Below are positions 22,255 to 33,791 of a stretch of 64,000 bases of DNA, one piece after another. The notes beneath the pieces are model-generated. The model made no database searches and was not told the DNA's origin. It was given only the letters and a program-made list of their open reading frames with translations. Position 1 is the stretch's first letter. The number at the start of each line of letters is the position of its first letter. Source of the stretch: Pneumocystis sp. 'macacae' (lineage: Eukaryota; Ascomycota; Pneumocystomycetes; Pneumocystales; Pneumocystaceae); contig CM030733.1 of the NCBI GenBank assembly GCA_018127085.1, positions 434,001-498,000 on the forward strand, in the 5' to 3' direction. Position numbers and translations under genes: made by a program.

Positions 22255-25200
22255 TCACGTATTTTGAAGACCAAATAAAAAAGATAGTTCTTGTTTATTT
22301 AATCTACTAATTTGCATGCTTGCATTTTCTTCTAATGCATTTTCTATCTATTTTTATAATTAGAATGATAAAAAATAGAAAAAAAAAAGACATACTAAAT
22401 TCCGTTTGCGTTTTTGAAGATCTAAAACTCTTTGCTCTACTGTTCCTTCGACTATTAATTTATGTACTTGAACAGATCTTGTTTGTCCTATTCTATGGAT
22501 TCTATTGATAGCTTGATCTTCTACGAATGGATTCCAAAATGGATCAAGTAAAATACATCTACAATATATTAATATTACTAAAAATAAATAGACTATTTAT
22601 ATTTACTGTGATGCAGATGTTAAATTCAATCCTGCATTTCCTGCTTTAAGAGATATTAACATAACTGTTTGTGTTGGATCCTGATCAAACTTAAGCAATG
22701 ATTCATCTCTGTGAATTGCACTCATACGCCCATCATAGCGTAATACTTTATATCCTTTTAAAAAAAGAGGAATTTCTAATAAGTCCAAGAATTCCACAAA
22801 TTGAGAAAAAACAATTGCTTTTTCTGAACTATTTTTATGCTTTATTTTATCTAATATTTCTATACATTTGTCTATTTTTGCAGATGATTCAAATTTTTCA
22901 TTATTCTTTAATTTCTCCTGAAATTTATCTCTTGTTTGTTTGGTAACTTTGCGATCAAATATTTTTTTCCATGCTAATTTTGCGTCCAAATTATTAACAG
23001 CAGAGCTATTATTGCAGAGAATTTCCTTTTGTTTACCTTTATCTTTTATAATTGTAAGATCTTCATCTGTTTCTTCATCAGAAACTTTTTTTTGTCCTTC
23101 GGTAAAACTAGGTTCATAATTCCAACCATAAACTTTTCGAAATACTGAAAAGTCAACAATTTTTTTTAAATTAAACAAGCATCTGCATTCTGGACATTGT
23201 GCATCTGATGTAATATTGCCATTCATAATAGCCATCTTTTGATTTTGTTCTATTACCCTAAAAATACAATCTCTACAATAATAATGTCCACATGGTACAA
23301 TAAAATTTGGTGATAAAATAACTTCATAACATACGTGACATTCGAAATCTTTAAGTCTCAGGATATTTTCAACTTGCTGTGGAAATATTTCAAGAGCGAG
23401 ACTTTCTTGATTTTTCAAATCAGTTTCTGGTACTTCAGTAGATTTTTCTATTCTAACTAACCATGGATGATCACATGCTTGACGGAGACGTAATAGAAGA
23501 ACAAGCAAATTTGTATAATGAGAACCAATAGAATTTTCGTTTACGTATTGACTCATCTGTAATTGTGAATGTGCTTCAAGCTCTTTATAAAATACTAATT
23601 CTTCATTACTGAATACAACATGAACCAATTCCATGTGTTTAGGAAGTAATTTCAAAAGAGGTTCACCATTAATTGTTGAAAATTTTGTTCTTCTTAAAAG
23701 AGTAGCTTTTAATAATATCTGCAATTTTCTCATACACTCTTTAATACTTGAAGACGACGAATATCTATTAAAATGTCTAGAAAAATGATCTGAAAACGTA
23801 GACCAATCATCATATGGTCTAATGCGTAAAAAACGCATTAAAGAATAAAGTTCATCTATCGAATTCTTATAGATATTCAGAATCAAAATCAAATATTTTA
23901 AAATTATACCTGCATCGGTGTTCCACTTAAACACCAACGATAAGTTGCTTGAAGTTTACAACAACTCAAGGATGATAGAGTATGTCTATTTTTAATTATT
24001 TGTGCTTCATCTAAGATTATTCGATGCCATTTATGATTTAACAAAATAAATAGAGGTTTATAAAGCATATACTTTGAATTCTCGGTAATATTTTTTTCAT
24101 ATTTTACAAAATTTTTATAATCATGCGCAATTGTTCCATATGTAGTAAGGACAATATCGTATTTATCTATTTCAGATGATTTTATCACACGCTTAGAATT
24201 ACCATGATGAATATAAAATTTAAGAGGTGGCTTAGTTTTAGTTTGAATCTCTCTAGCCCATTGTTGAAGGAGAGATACAGGAGTACATATAAGTGTCGTT
24301 CCTAGACTATTCTCACTTTCTTTTTGAGAAACAATTAATGCCAGCGCTTGTATAGTTTTCCCAAGACCCTATAATGATTTAAATATTTAAAAACAATATT
24401 TTGAAAATAAACACACCATATCATCTGCTAAAATACCACCTTTGTTACTTCCTTCTTCTCTTTCTTTCATCCAAGTTAAGCCAATTTTTTGATGTTCCAT
24501 AAGTACAGGTAATAATCTTTTTGGTGTCCCTTCTCTAACCTTAAGTTCATTTACTGGTTGTATATTGTCAAGTAAAGCCATAATTTCACGACTCGTGTCT
24601 AGTGCTTGTGAATATGGTGATGAATTATATAGTTTTTGAGAGATAGGGTTCTGATATTCAGTAATCGAATAAGGATAAGAATTATAAGAAAACGAATGAT
24701 TCAGTGAATCTATCGAAAGATCTATTGGATTACTTGATGTACCAGAATTCTCTGGTTTCTTCCAAGGCAAAGGTCGATCTGGATATTTCGTTGGAAGATT
24801 AGTTATAGTCTGATCATCTATAAAAATAACATCCTTATATGGATTTTGATAATATTTTATATTATTTTGTATAGAAGTATTTTTATTGTTTAAACAAGTA
24901 TCTGAAAGTCTGCTATTTTCTGCATTGTATTGCAAAGGAGGTATTTGAATGTAGTTATTTAGATCATACGTTTTTACTGAATACGAATTTAGATTATATA
25001 TCGTATTTATCACAGGTATTGATTTTTCTTGATAATTTTTGGACAATGTCTGAGAATCTGATCCATTATCTCTATACATTATTAGTAATAAAAAGTATTA
25101 ACAGTTAAATTTTACGTTTTTATTTGTTTTTGTTTTTTTTCTTGTTGATTAATCTCTTGAATATAATCTTTATCTTTAGATGCCTTGTTCGCACACTGAG

Positions 25201-25496
25201 ACATCTGAAGATTCCTTAAAGTGTTTAGCTAATGTCATTTCATTAGGGAAAACAAATTACGCTTCTTCTCGTGTGAGAATGATTAAACTATCATCAGAAT
25301 CGCTTATTTGAGATAATTTTTCAAACTCGTCGTCTGATATTTCAAGTAATTCATTGTAAAGATTATTATCAAATCCATTTTTTGGATTTTGGACTTCTGT
25401 CATATTCTTATTATTATGTAATACATCTAACCTAATATTTTGATGAATTTCTTGATGTTTTAATAACTGGTCCGAAAAATAATCTTTTTGCTCCAT
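22255..25496 (-). CDS. SNF2-family translocase with RING finger (Uls1/Rrp2-like)
   Basis: A DNA translocase with an embedded RING, resembling Uls1/Ris1 of budding yeast and Rrp1/Rrp2 of S. pombe, which act on SUMOylated proteins on DNA. About eight exons give roughly 960 aa. The N-terminus has SUMO-interaction-like motifs: DSDDSLIILT and KDVIFIDDQ. The core contains LLPVLMEHQKIGLTWMKERE, GGILADDMGLGKTIQALAL, IILDEAQIIKNRHT, RWCLSGTPMQ and RLRQACDHPWL. A C3HC4 RING follows (CHVCYEVILSPNFIVPCGHY, CPECRCLF), then the helicase C lobe (VLRYDGRMSAIHRDESL, SLKAGNAGLNLTSASQ, INRIHRIGQTRSVQVHKL). It ends with SRLNKQELSFLFGLQNT, typical for this family. The N-terminal exon joins via an internal exon at about 25215-25122. 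Confidence 0.85.
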
Positions 25497-26063
25497 TTGT
25501 TTTTAGAAATAACATTTAGATATGAATTTTTCAAAAAAAGAAAGGTCATTTAATTGTATTCTTTCTTCTAAAAAATTCTATTTTCTTTTTCTCTATTTCA
25601 TTTTTAAATTTAAATTCATAAAATTCTAGATAACAATATCAAAATAAATAAATAAATATAATTTAAAAACATGATAAAATGAAGATAAAATATTAATTAG
25701 CTTAAAACTTTTATTTTTTATTTTTAATGATTCATTAATCGTATTTCATGATATTATAATTTACAAGTAAAACTTATTCAAAATATACATAGGATGAAAA
25801 ATAGCAAAAAATAAAATATTACAAATACAATTATTTATTGTTATGTATGTTTATATATTTATATATTTAGAAAAAAATATAAAACTGAGTATCGGATTTA
25901 TTCTTTATAGATTTTGAAATTAACAATAAATAAAAAATAATAAAAATATATATATTGCAATGAATTTATCATGTTTTATAATGATATTTTTTGGTATTTA
26001 GTGGATATAATTTTTTTGGAAATTTTTTATTTACAAAAAACCTACATAAAGAATTAACAAAGA
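25497..26063. promoter_or_regulatory. divergent intergenic region, Uls1-like / lipase
   Basis: 567 very AT-rich bases between two divergent starts, presumably both promoters. No specific site recognised. Confidence 0.35.
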
Positions 26064-27557
26064 ATGACATACTTATCTTTTAAAGGAATAAAAGCTATTA
26101 CTTTCGATCACTCTACCATTGCAAGATTTACGCTTTTATATCTTTGTACTCGATTAATTCATACACGTTATTATGTAGGAGATCAAAAAGAAAGACAATG
26201 GGATAAGTCAATGAAAAAAACGTTTAAGTTTTTTTTACCAAAAAACGTAAGATATTTTATAATGCTATCTATAAATATTTAGTATATATTTTAGCCCTTA
26301 GTATTATGTCATGGGTTAATGGGATTTGACAAAATAGGTATTGAACTATTAAAGAAAAGAATGATGTAAAGATAACAATTATTTTTAACAGAAATTGGGA
26401 AATACAAGTATTTCAGATCATTTCCTTTTATTGTTTTATACTATTGGAAAGGAATAAAAGAAATTTTAGAGGAAAATGGTGCAGAGGTTATATATTATAT
26501 ATATATTTTATAGTGTTTAGAAAATTAAAATAAAACAGGTCTTTATAACATCAGTTCCAATGATGGGAACAGTAGAAGAAAGATCATATGTTCTCCATAA
26601 ACAAATTGAAGACAAATATAAAGGACGTAAAGTAAATCTGATAGCACATAGTATGGTTTGTAAAATGTTTGAACATTATAACTCATTAGATCAATTGAAG
26701 GGTGGTTTGGATTGTCGGTATCTGATATCTAAAATAAACCCTAAAAAATATCAAGTTGGATCTCTAACTACAATTGCAACACCTCATAGAGGTATAAACA
26801 TTCAATTTGGACTTTTTAATAATAAAACAAGGAACATATTTTGCAAATTATTGTCTTAAATTAATTAATGGTATGTATATTTGTTTATGTTTGAAAATGT
26901 TATATATATTAAAAGCATTTAATATTTCAAAAACGCGTAATTTATTCTCTCTAATAGGAGTACGAACCAAAGTGATAGAAGAATTAACAACAGCATATAT
27001 GGAAAATGTTTTTAATAAAAATGTAATTAATGATCCTAATGTTTTATATTTTAGTTATGGTGCTTCTTTTGTGCCTTCGTTTTTTAATATATTTTGGTTA
27101 AGTTGGAGTTAAGAAATATAAATTCAATTTTCTTATCTTAGAATATTTAGACAAAATAAATAAAGCAGAAGGTATAAATGATGGACTTGTTAGCGTAAAA
27201 AGTTCTGTCTGGGGGGATTATAAGGGTTTTTACATTTACATAATATAATTTTTTAATTAGTAATATAGGAACACTTGAAAATGCTAATCATGTATGTATC
27301 ATAATCACGTATATATCTTTATTTGTTAATTACAGATAATATTAGTTTGACGTTATTAATTGGGTATTGTATATATATATATATATTCAAACTAACGATC
27401 TATAAGATATCTCCATATAAATATATATTAAAGAAAATTTATAAGGATTCAACATTTAATGCACTTTCATTTTATTTAGTAAGTTTTATATAAAAGGAAA
27501 CATTTATTTTTTATCAATTAGTCTGTCGCAGAAATGATTGCAATGAAAAATTTATAA
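26064..27557 (+). CDS. alpha/beta-hydrolase lipase (Tgl2-like)
   Basis: A lipase of the Tgl2/bacterial-lipase-like class, in yeast a mitochondrial triacylglycerol lipase. More than ten small exons splice to about 330 aa, although the longest open frame is only about 100 codons. Key parts are PLVLCHGLMGFDKI (oxyanion strand), KVNLIAHSMGGLDCRYLISK (nucleophile elbow with Ser), TTIATPHRGTYFANYCLKLI, DPNVLYFSYGASF, INKAEGINDGLVSVKSSVWG (catalytic Asp region) and LENANHFDVINW (catalytic His). The C-terminus reads TFNALSFYLSVAEMIAMKNL. The intron at 26656-26700 sits inside the AHSM-GG elbow and is 45 bases without a stop. An N-terminal hydrophobic stretch could be a membrane or targeting segment. 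Confidence 0.85.
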
Positions 27558-29989
27558 ATTTTATAAAATTTTATAATATATACATAATTTCATTATTGAA
27601 GCATAGAATATTTTGACTTAATTTTAGACTATAAAATTCTTGAAAATATTTCGAAGTCTTATAAATTACAAAAACCTAATCAAATATAATTATTAAAAAC
27701 ATATGAATATTATTGGTTCTGTTGCTATAAAAAATTAATACTAAATCCTACTATGCATAATAACATATTAAATTGACAGAATATTGTATAAAAATGTTTA
27801 TTAAAATAAATATAAAATAGGGATTATGTTTTTCGGAGAAATATTTAATATATGTATTATTTAATCATGAAGAAATACTAATTCATAAAGCCATTAACAT
27901 TAAAAATAGACAATTGATAGAAATTTAACAAAAGATATTTACAGATATAGTTAAATTTTTATCATTTTTATCCTATTAAATAGATATTTACATAACATTT
28001 AAAATATTATCACTAGATAGATAATATTATATATTTTCTTCTCATTAATACTGTTTTTAAAAGATTTCTTTTCGTATTAAAGATATGTTTTCTAACAAAA
28101 TATTGAGGTTATTGCATTTTTTCTCGATAATATATAGTACGAAATAACTTCTTTTTAACAAAAAGAATTTATTTCATTGTTAAAAATAATTTTCAGAGTT
28201 TTTATACACAATAACTATTAAATTCTCTCATAAATTCCAAAATATTCCAATTTATTCAATTTATACAAAGATTGACAGACATTCATTAAACAATATGTAA
28301 AAAATAACAAAAATACATAAAAATTGCAAAGAAATTAAAAACATATTTAAAACATTGGGAACATAATAGAAACATTTATAACTTCTTTATATCCATTATA
28401 TAAATAATATTTCTTCAAAGATTCATATATTTTTACACTAATCAACAACTAACTTTCATTTGTTTTGATTAATGCCAAAATTTAGCAATTGCTAAATCAG
28501 CTGGTAATAAAGTAAATGCCTTCAATATAATGCTCATTGTACTCGATTACGTCATCCTTCCCACATCGAGCATTCTTTTTTAGCTTAACTCTACTAGCCT
28601 ATCTAGCTTGTGCACCGAGGCCATCCTAGATTATATATCTTAAAAAGTTTTTTTCTTATTTATTTCAAAATTACATCCTTGAATAGATGATTAATCCTTG
28701 AAACTATTAATTAAAATTAATCTTCATTAGAATATATATATATAAACTAGAAGCTTCTATGTATATAATAATCTATATCAAACATATTTTCTATTAATTA
28801 TAAAAATTAAAAAAGGTTATCTAAAGGTTAAGAGAAAAAAATTAAATAGATTGAAAAATAGACAATACCTGTTATATTTCTCTAAAAAAGCACATATTCA
28901 TTTCGATGTGAAATTTTTCAATACCCGCACGATCCAAGCGCACATGCCTATACTTAATGCGGTCCTTTTATCTTTTTACCCACACAGTCTCTCCTCTTCC
29001 ATATGATAATAGATAATATTATGTTCTCTGTTAATATCTCTGTTTTGTCTTTTTTTATATTTTAATATATATTATTCATTGTTTTATAAAAATTATTTCT
29101 TTATTTTTATAAAAATTACATTAAAAATATAATCTTGAAATAATTCTATTTAATACTTATTTAATTAAATAAGATTATTTAGCTCACACCAATCTAAATT
29201 TGTTCTACGCCAATCAATGATTCTAAACGTGCACATAACTCTCCCAAATAAGGTCAGGTGGCGCATGCTTTGTCTTCGAATGATCACTAAATATTAATCA
29301 AATTAAGGAGATATACAAATATTAAAAAGCAAATAAAGCTGTTTAATCCTCAGAAAAGACACTTTTGGTACATCTTTATTGAATTTTTAATTTACAAAAG
29401 ATGGATATGCTTTTTTTATATATAAATTTTTCACAAATATTTTTAAATAAGTTAAAGCCACTCAACTCTTTTTGTTGAAACGTTTTTAAAATATGTCTAA
29501 AATGTACTGAAGCGTATTTAGTCTATCTTAGTATTCTTACCAAATATAAGGACCTAATAGAAGGGGAGATCTCATTTTATCCAAGCTAAATAAGGAATTT
29601 AACAAAGCGCATCAGATTTAAAAACACACGAGATTTCAAGGGCCGATAGCCACGGGGCCTTGTAAACAACGGTGACAGCACGTATCAGTTTGATCAGGCG
29701 TCCATTATTAAGATAAAACATCTGCAGAGTATACGTAACAAACATTAGTCTTGCATCAACAAAGCGCGGGCTCTGTATTGGGAAGTTATAGGGTCATTGG
29801 AAATTCACGTTAGTTCAGTGCTTGTTGAGTTTCCATTATAATAGGGCTGGTTATAAGAGATTCAATCTTGAGTGTAATATTAAAACTGTATTTGTAATCG
29901 GGAGGACATCCTAGTAAACAAGACGAGTCTTTCTTCTCAGAAAGACTGTGTGAATAGGCAGTCTATACATAGATCATTAGCGGATTACT
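27558..29989. other. 2.4 kb gene-poor region upstream of the zinc-cluster gene
   Basis: This is the longest stretch without a recognisable gene. Most is very AT-rich (27560-28440). Islands of higher GC occur at about 28500-28635, 28900-28990, 29190-29285 and 29600-29990. A perfect 18-base palindrome lies at 28480-28497 (core tttagcaattgctaaa). A tgacgta CRE-like site on the minus strand sits near 28553, and a ccaatca CCAAT-like site near 29212. No coding exons or tRNA-like folds were recognised. It may be a long regulatory region or 5' leader, or hold an unrecognised non-coding RNA. Confidence 0.45.
29926..29947 (+). promoter_or_regulatory. stem-loop in the leader of the zinc-cluster gene
   Basis: A perfect 9-bp stem (agtctttct / agaaagact) closes a tctc tetraloop, ending 42 bases before the start codon at 29990. 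If transcribed it would be a stable leader hairpin that could slow scanning. Function is inferred only. Confidence 0.5.
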
Positions 29990-31069
29990 ATGGTTTTTTA
30001 TTCAGCGTGTGAGACACTTGTCTCACAAAATATTACGCCAGGATTTCTCTCAATTAATAAGAAGACTACAAGCATGGACAATCCGCTTTTTAAGACACGA
30101 GCATTGGATTCACTTAAATTTCCATATCGGTCACGCTCTCTTCCTCTTAAAGGCTCAGACTCGCCACGTCAGCGAATTGATGTAGCTTGTCAGCGCTGTA
30201 GACGACGCAAAATACGTTGTTCTGGTGACCAGGGACGTCCAGATGGGAAATGTACGCATTGTATTAAAGCCAATTATCCATGTGAGTTTGTCAGTCGGAT
30301 CCATCCATCGATTCAGATATCACCCATTTTAATTTCAGGATCGCCACAGTCACCAAATACTGTTAAATCTCCACAACCATTTATGAACTCGATGGCCCAG
30401 TTTCCTGGGATGGTTCCATCTAATCTATCTAATCTTGGAATGCACGAGACGTCTTGGTCAGGAAATGATTTATCATCAATAACGCTTACGGATAAACATC
30501 CGGTCAATCAGTCGATTTATGTTCAGGATGCGTATGGGACATCAGATGGTCCTCCTGGTCCACCATATTCGTCTCCATTTTCCCGTACAGCACCACCATT
30601 AATGGGGTTACATTCTTATTTAACAACTAAAGACCCGTCATTAGATATATGGGGATCGGAAAAATTGTGCACCTCATTACATGATACATCTTCACCAGTG
30701 ATGGAGAATGATATTGATTTAGGGGCAAGTACTTCAGACCAGTATTTAACAATGCCTCATAGTAGATCATCTCTTTCAGAGATCCCATTGTCTTTTGATT
30801 TACAGACTTCACAATTCTGGTCAGCGAACACTCTTTCTCAATTTGCATGGACCTCTGACTGCAATAAAGATATGTCTTTTGATTCAGTTCCTGTATTGTC
30901 AAGTTCATACGATGCATCTTCTGATTCCGCTTGGGATTCACAAAGTCCTATTACGGATTTATTTCCAAATAATACCATTGATGCACCTTCTTTGGATGGC
31001 ATGTTTTGTTTTATAAAGGATTTAAGCCCTACACCGCTCTTACAAGAAGACAATTCGTCAGTTATATAA
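29990..31069 (+). CDS. Zn2Cys6 zinc-cluster transcription factor
   Basis: A fungal-type DNA-binding transcription factor of 359 aa in one open frame with no introns. The zinc cluster is at residues 67-98: Cys67-x2-Cys70-x6-Cys77-x10-Cys88-x2-Cys91-x6-Cys98 (CQRCRRRKIRCSG ... CTHCIKANYPC). The rest is Ser/Pro-rich, without the usual long fungal transcription factor middle homology region, so the protein is short for its class. Acidic and hydrophobic patches near the C-terminus (SPITDLFPNNTIDAPSLDGM) could activate. Methionine 28 (30071) is an alternative start. GC content and codon use are higher than in neighbours. The long upstream region suggests regulated expression. Target genes cannot be inferred. 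Confidence 0.85.
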   Translation: MVFYSACETLVSQNITPGFLSINKKTTSMDNPLFKTRALDSLKFPYRSRSLPLKGSDSPRQRIDVACQRCRRRKIRCSGDQGRPDGKCTHCIKANYPCEFVSRIHPSIQISPILISGSPQSPNTVKSPQPFMNSMAQFPGMVPSNLSNLGMHETSWSGNDLSSITLTDKHPVNQSIYVQDAYGTSDGPPGPPYSSPFSRTAPPLMGLHSYLTTKDPSLDIWGSEKLCTSLHDTSSPVMENDIDLGASTSDQYLTMPHSRSSLSEIPLSFDLQTSQFWSANTLSQFAWTSDCNKDMSFDSVPVLSSSYDASSDSAWDSQSPITDLFPNNTIDAPSLDGMFCFIKDLSPTPLLQEDNSSVI

Positions 31070-31304
31070 CATTGTATTATTTGTTGTTTTCCTATATGTC
31101 GGTATTTTATTTTTAACAATGGTCTACGTTTAATCAGAGTTTTTTTTTTTGAAGTTAGGTTTCTAAGAAAGGGTTTGTTATAACTTTGCAATCTCTTTGT
31201 ATCGGTTTATATTCTATTAGAATAGAACCATTCTTTATTCCTATATATAATAATATTTTTGAAATGTTAAAGCATATATATTTTTAATAGTACCAATGTT
31301 TTTA

Positions 31305-32093
31305 TTATGCATTTGTTTGTAGATTTTTCGATAAAAGAGTTCCTTCTATGCTGACAATTCCTCCGATTGTTTCAAGTCTTGTAGGTTAGCAAAAATAAAT
31401 TTGATAGAAAGAGATAGAGCTACGAAATAACATACTTTATTGTCCAGAAAGATATTTTATCGCCAATTTTAATTGCTTTTTTGTCTTGATTTATCCAATA
31501 TCCATTTTCATTTTGTTCTACCTCTTTTTGAGACATAATTTCTTGATAAATCCAAGTTTTAGGAATGAAGTTTTTTGGTATTGAAGCATTAAAAAATCCA
31601 CTTACTAAAAGGCCTATATGTGAAGGCGACTGTAAATTAACTGTTCCTTCTTATTTTATATATTAAATACGATCTTTTAAAATATCTGTTTACCTAAAAA
31701 ATCACCTGTTTTTGTTCTCCATATAAGCATTTCGAACTCAACCCATGTGAAAGCAAAAGGACTTTCATGATATATTTTTGCTGTTTTATCAACAAATTTA
31801 CAATTTTTATGTGCAAGCATAATTCCATGTATATTTGGTAAATAGCTTAAGATCATTGTGTCAAGATAATACTGAACACCCTTCATTGGAGAACTAGAAT
31901 AAATAGGTGGAATTGAAATATATGATTCAATTTTAAGGCAATAAAATGGATTTATTGGTACCATAGCTGTTCTTGTGGATTCTCTTTTTTTTAATTCTGT
32001 TTTTTTTATTTTTTTTTTAATTTCCTGAGAAATAGTTTTCCCCTCAATCTCATCATGCTTCCGTTTTTTAGGTTTCTTGTGTTCTTTTGGCAT
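31305..32093 (-). CDS. RPA43: RNA polymerase I subunit Rpa43
   Basis: The stalk subunit of RNA polymerase I, contacting Rrn3 for rDNA initiation. Three exons splice to about 230 aa. A lysine-rich N-terminus (KKPKKRKHDEIEGK) is followed by the Rpb7-like N domain (YLDTMILSYLPNIHGIMLAH, SPFAFTWVEFEMLIWRTKTG) and the OB domain (EGTVNLQSPSHIGLLVSGFF, NASIPKNFIP, GDKISFWTIKLETIGGIVS). The junctions are set by G-D-F-L-E-G-T-V-N and F-W-T-I-K-L-E-T. The methionine at 32093 is the first in frame. It diverges from the J-protein gene with only 34 bases between start codons. Confidence 0.88.
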
Positions 32094-32127
32094 TTTTTTC
32101 AACTTTTTGGAATTTTTTTATCATTTG

Positions 32128-33296
32128 ATGAAGATTACGATCAATCTCAACGTAACCTTCAAAACTATGAATTTAGACAACCAAAGTTTTACTAATTCAT
32201 CGTTTATATCAAGTATAGTTTCATGGATTATTTGGTGTTACTTTCAAGGATATTTTGTTTTAATTTTCCAAAAACTTTTTTATCAAGCACGCAAATATAT
32301 TGCTGGTATTAATGAACCGTTAAAACATTCAACAGCTTTTTTAGAAGATAAAAATAAAATATCTTTTTTTTTAACTCTTTTATATTTTATCTATAAAATA
32401 TGTAGAGTATACATGAATTTTTCAGAGAATTTTTATGAAATTTTAAAAGTGTCTCCATATAATTCAGATAAACGCGAATTGAAATCACAATTCCGAAAAA
32501 TGTATTAATTCTCTATTTTATTTATTTTTTATAACTTTTTAGAGCACTGAAAGTTCATCCTGATAAAATTGTTTCTAGGGATGAAACAGAATTTATAAAA
32601 TTACAATTGGTTTATCGTGTTTTATTAAATACACGTCAGAGATTTGCATATGAAAGGTTGAATCAAACAAAATAGAGGTAGTTATTGATTTTTTTAGACT
32701 TGGTCCATTATCAGTTGAATGGTCTAATACTCTTTCTATGTATCAAATCCTTTTTAAAAGCATTAAACCAAGTATTCATTTTTATGGAGGAATACTATTT
32801 ATTTTTTTGATTTCAAATCTCTTTAAAATTAAACCATACAAAGAATTCGTATGTTTTATACATATATTTATGTATATTATTAAAAAATAACATATAATAG
32901 TGGCATTTTTATGGATTAAGTGTATGTTTTACGCTAGAAATCTTGAGTCTTGTTCGTTCAGGTCCTACATTTCCTTTTAATTATCTTTTTCCGAAAAAAC
33001 TTCCTTTTGAATTTTTAGGTGCTATACATACTTTTATTAGATTCTTTTTATTATCATGGTCAAATATAGAAATAGTTTTGTTTAAAAGAAAAAAAGTTCC
33101 AGATGTTTTAGCAAGTTCAAAAAAGATTAACAATTTATCAACATTACTACTTAATGAAACTACAGATCTCCTTAATATGGAATATTCTTCTTATATTAAC
33201 AAGTCAATTGTAAAGAATAGAATTAAAGAAAAAATTAAAGAAGTATTGTTTAAAGAAAAAATGTTATATGAGAATAACGCATTAAAAAAAACTTGA
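32128..33296 (+). CDS. membrane-bound J-domain protein (DnaJ family)
   Basis: An integral membrane J-protein, probably of the ER, that would stimulate an Hsp70. Exons splice to about 340 aa. Membrane segments include SIVSWIIWCYFQGYFVLIF and FFLTLLYFIYKICRVYM, then the J domain (NFYEILKVSPYNSDKRELKS, ALKVHPDKIVSRDE; HPD motif intact), RFAYERLGPLSVEW, and further hydrophobic stretches (GGILFIFLISNLF, HFYGLSVCFTLEIL). The C-terminus is Lys/Glu-rich. The intron at about 32660 restores YERLGPLS. The arrangement matches a conserved fungal membrane J-protein whose client is unknown. A second methionine at 32167 is an alternative start. Confidence 0.75.
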
Positions 33297-33791
33297 ATTT
33301 GTATTATATGAATTATTATAAAAGAGCAAGTATAAAAAATATTAATGTTTATGACATGATTTGAACGAGTTTATGAAAAATTTATTAATATAGTGTAATG
33401 AGTTAATTTTAAATACAGTAAACGTATATTTTAACTGTTTTTAAAAACTTAATAATATATATTTAGATATATATAATAAAAAAAAAGAATTAAAAATCAA
33501 TTACTTTTGTTGGAATATGAATTAAAAAACAAGTTTCTTAAATAAATTATGATTATGTAAAAATAAAAATATATTAAATATTTCACAAATACTTTAAAAA
33601 AGCTTCTGCATGTATATCATTTGTTGAAAATTTTATAAGAAATAAATATTATATTTTTTATTTTAAAAACTCGAAAAATAGTAAATCGTGTTTTTCTATA
33701 TTAATTTAAAGATTCAAAGTGTAGAAAAATTCAATTGTCAATATTAAAATTTTTGAACAGGCATTAATCCAATAAGCATTGCTTGAATATT
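33297..33791. other. AT-rich intergenic region
   Basis: 495 bases between two plus-strand genes, presumably the J-protein 3' UTR and coilin promoter. Nothing else seen. Confidence 0.35.

Noticed and set aside
26064..27557. Lipase region looked like a broken gene because no frame exceeds about 100 codons
   Set aside because: All breaks coincide with GT-AG introns and splicing restores every catalytic motif and a normal C-terminus.
28500..28640. GC island with short hairpins considered as a tRNA or snRNA
   Set aside because: No A/B box, no cloverleaf and no U-snRNA signature could be found by eye.
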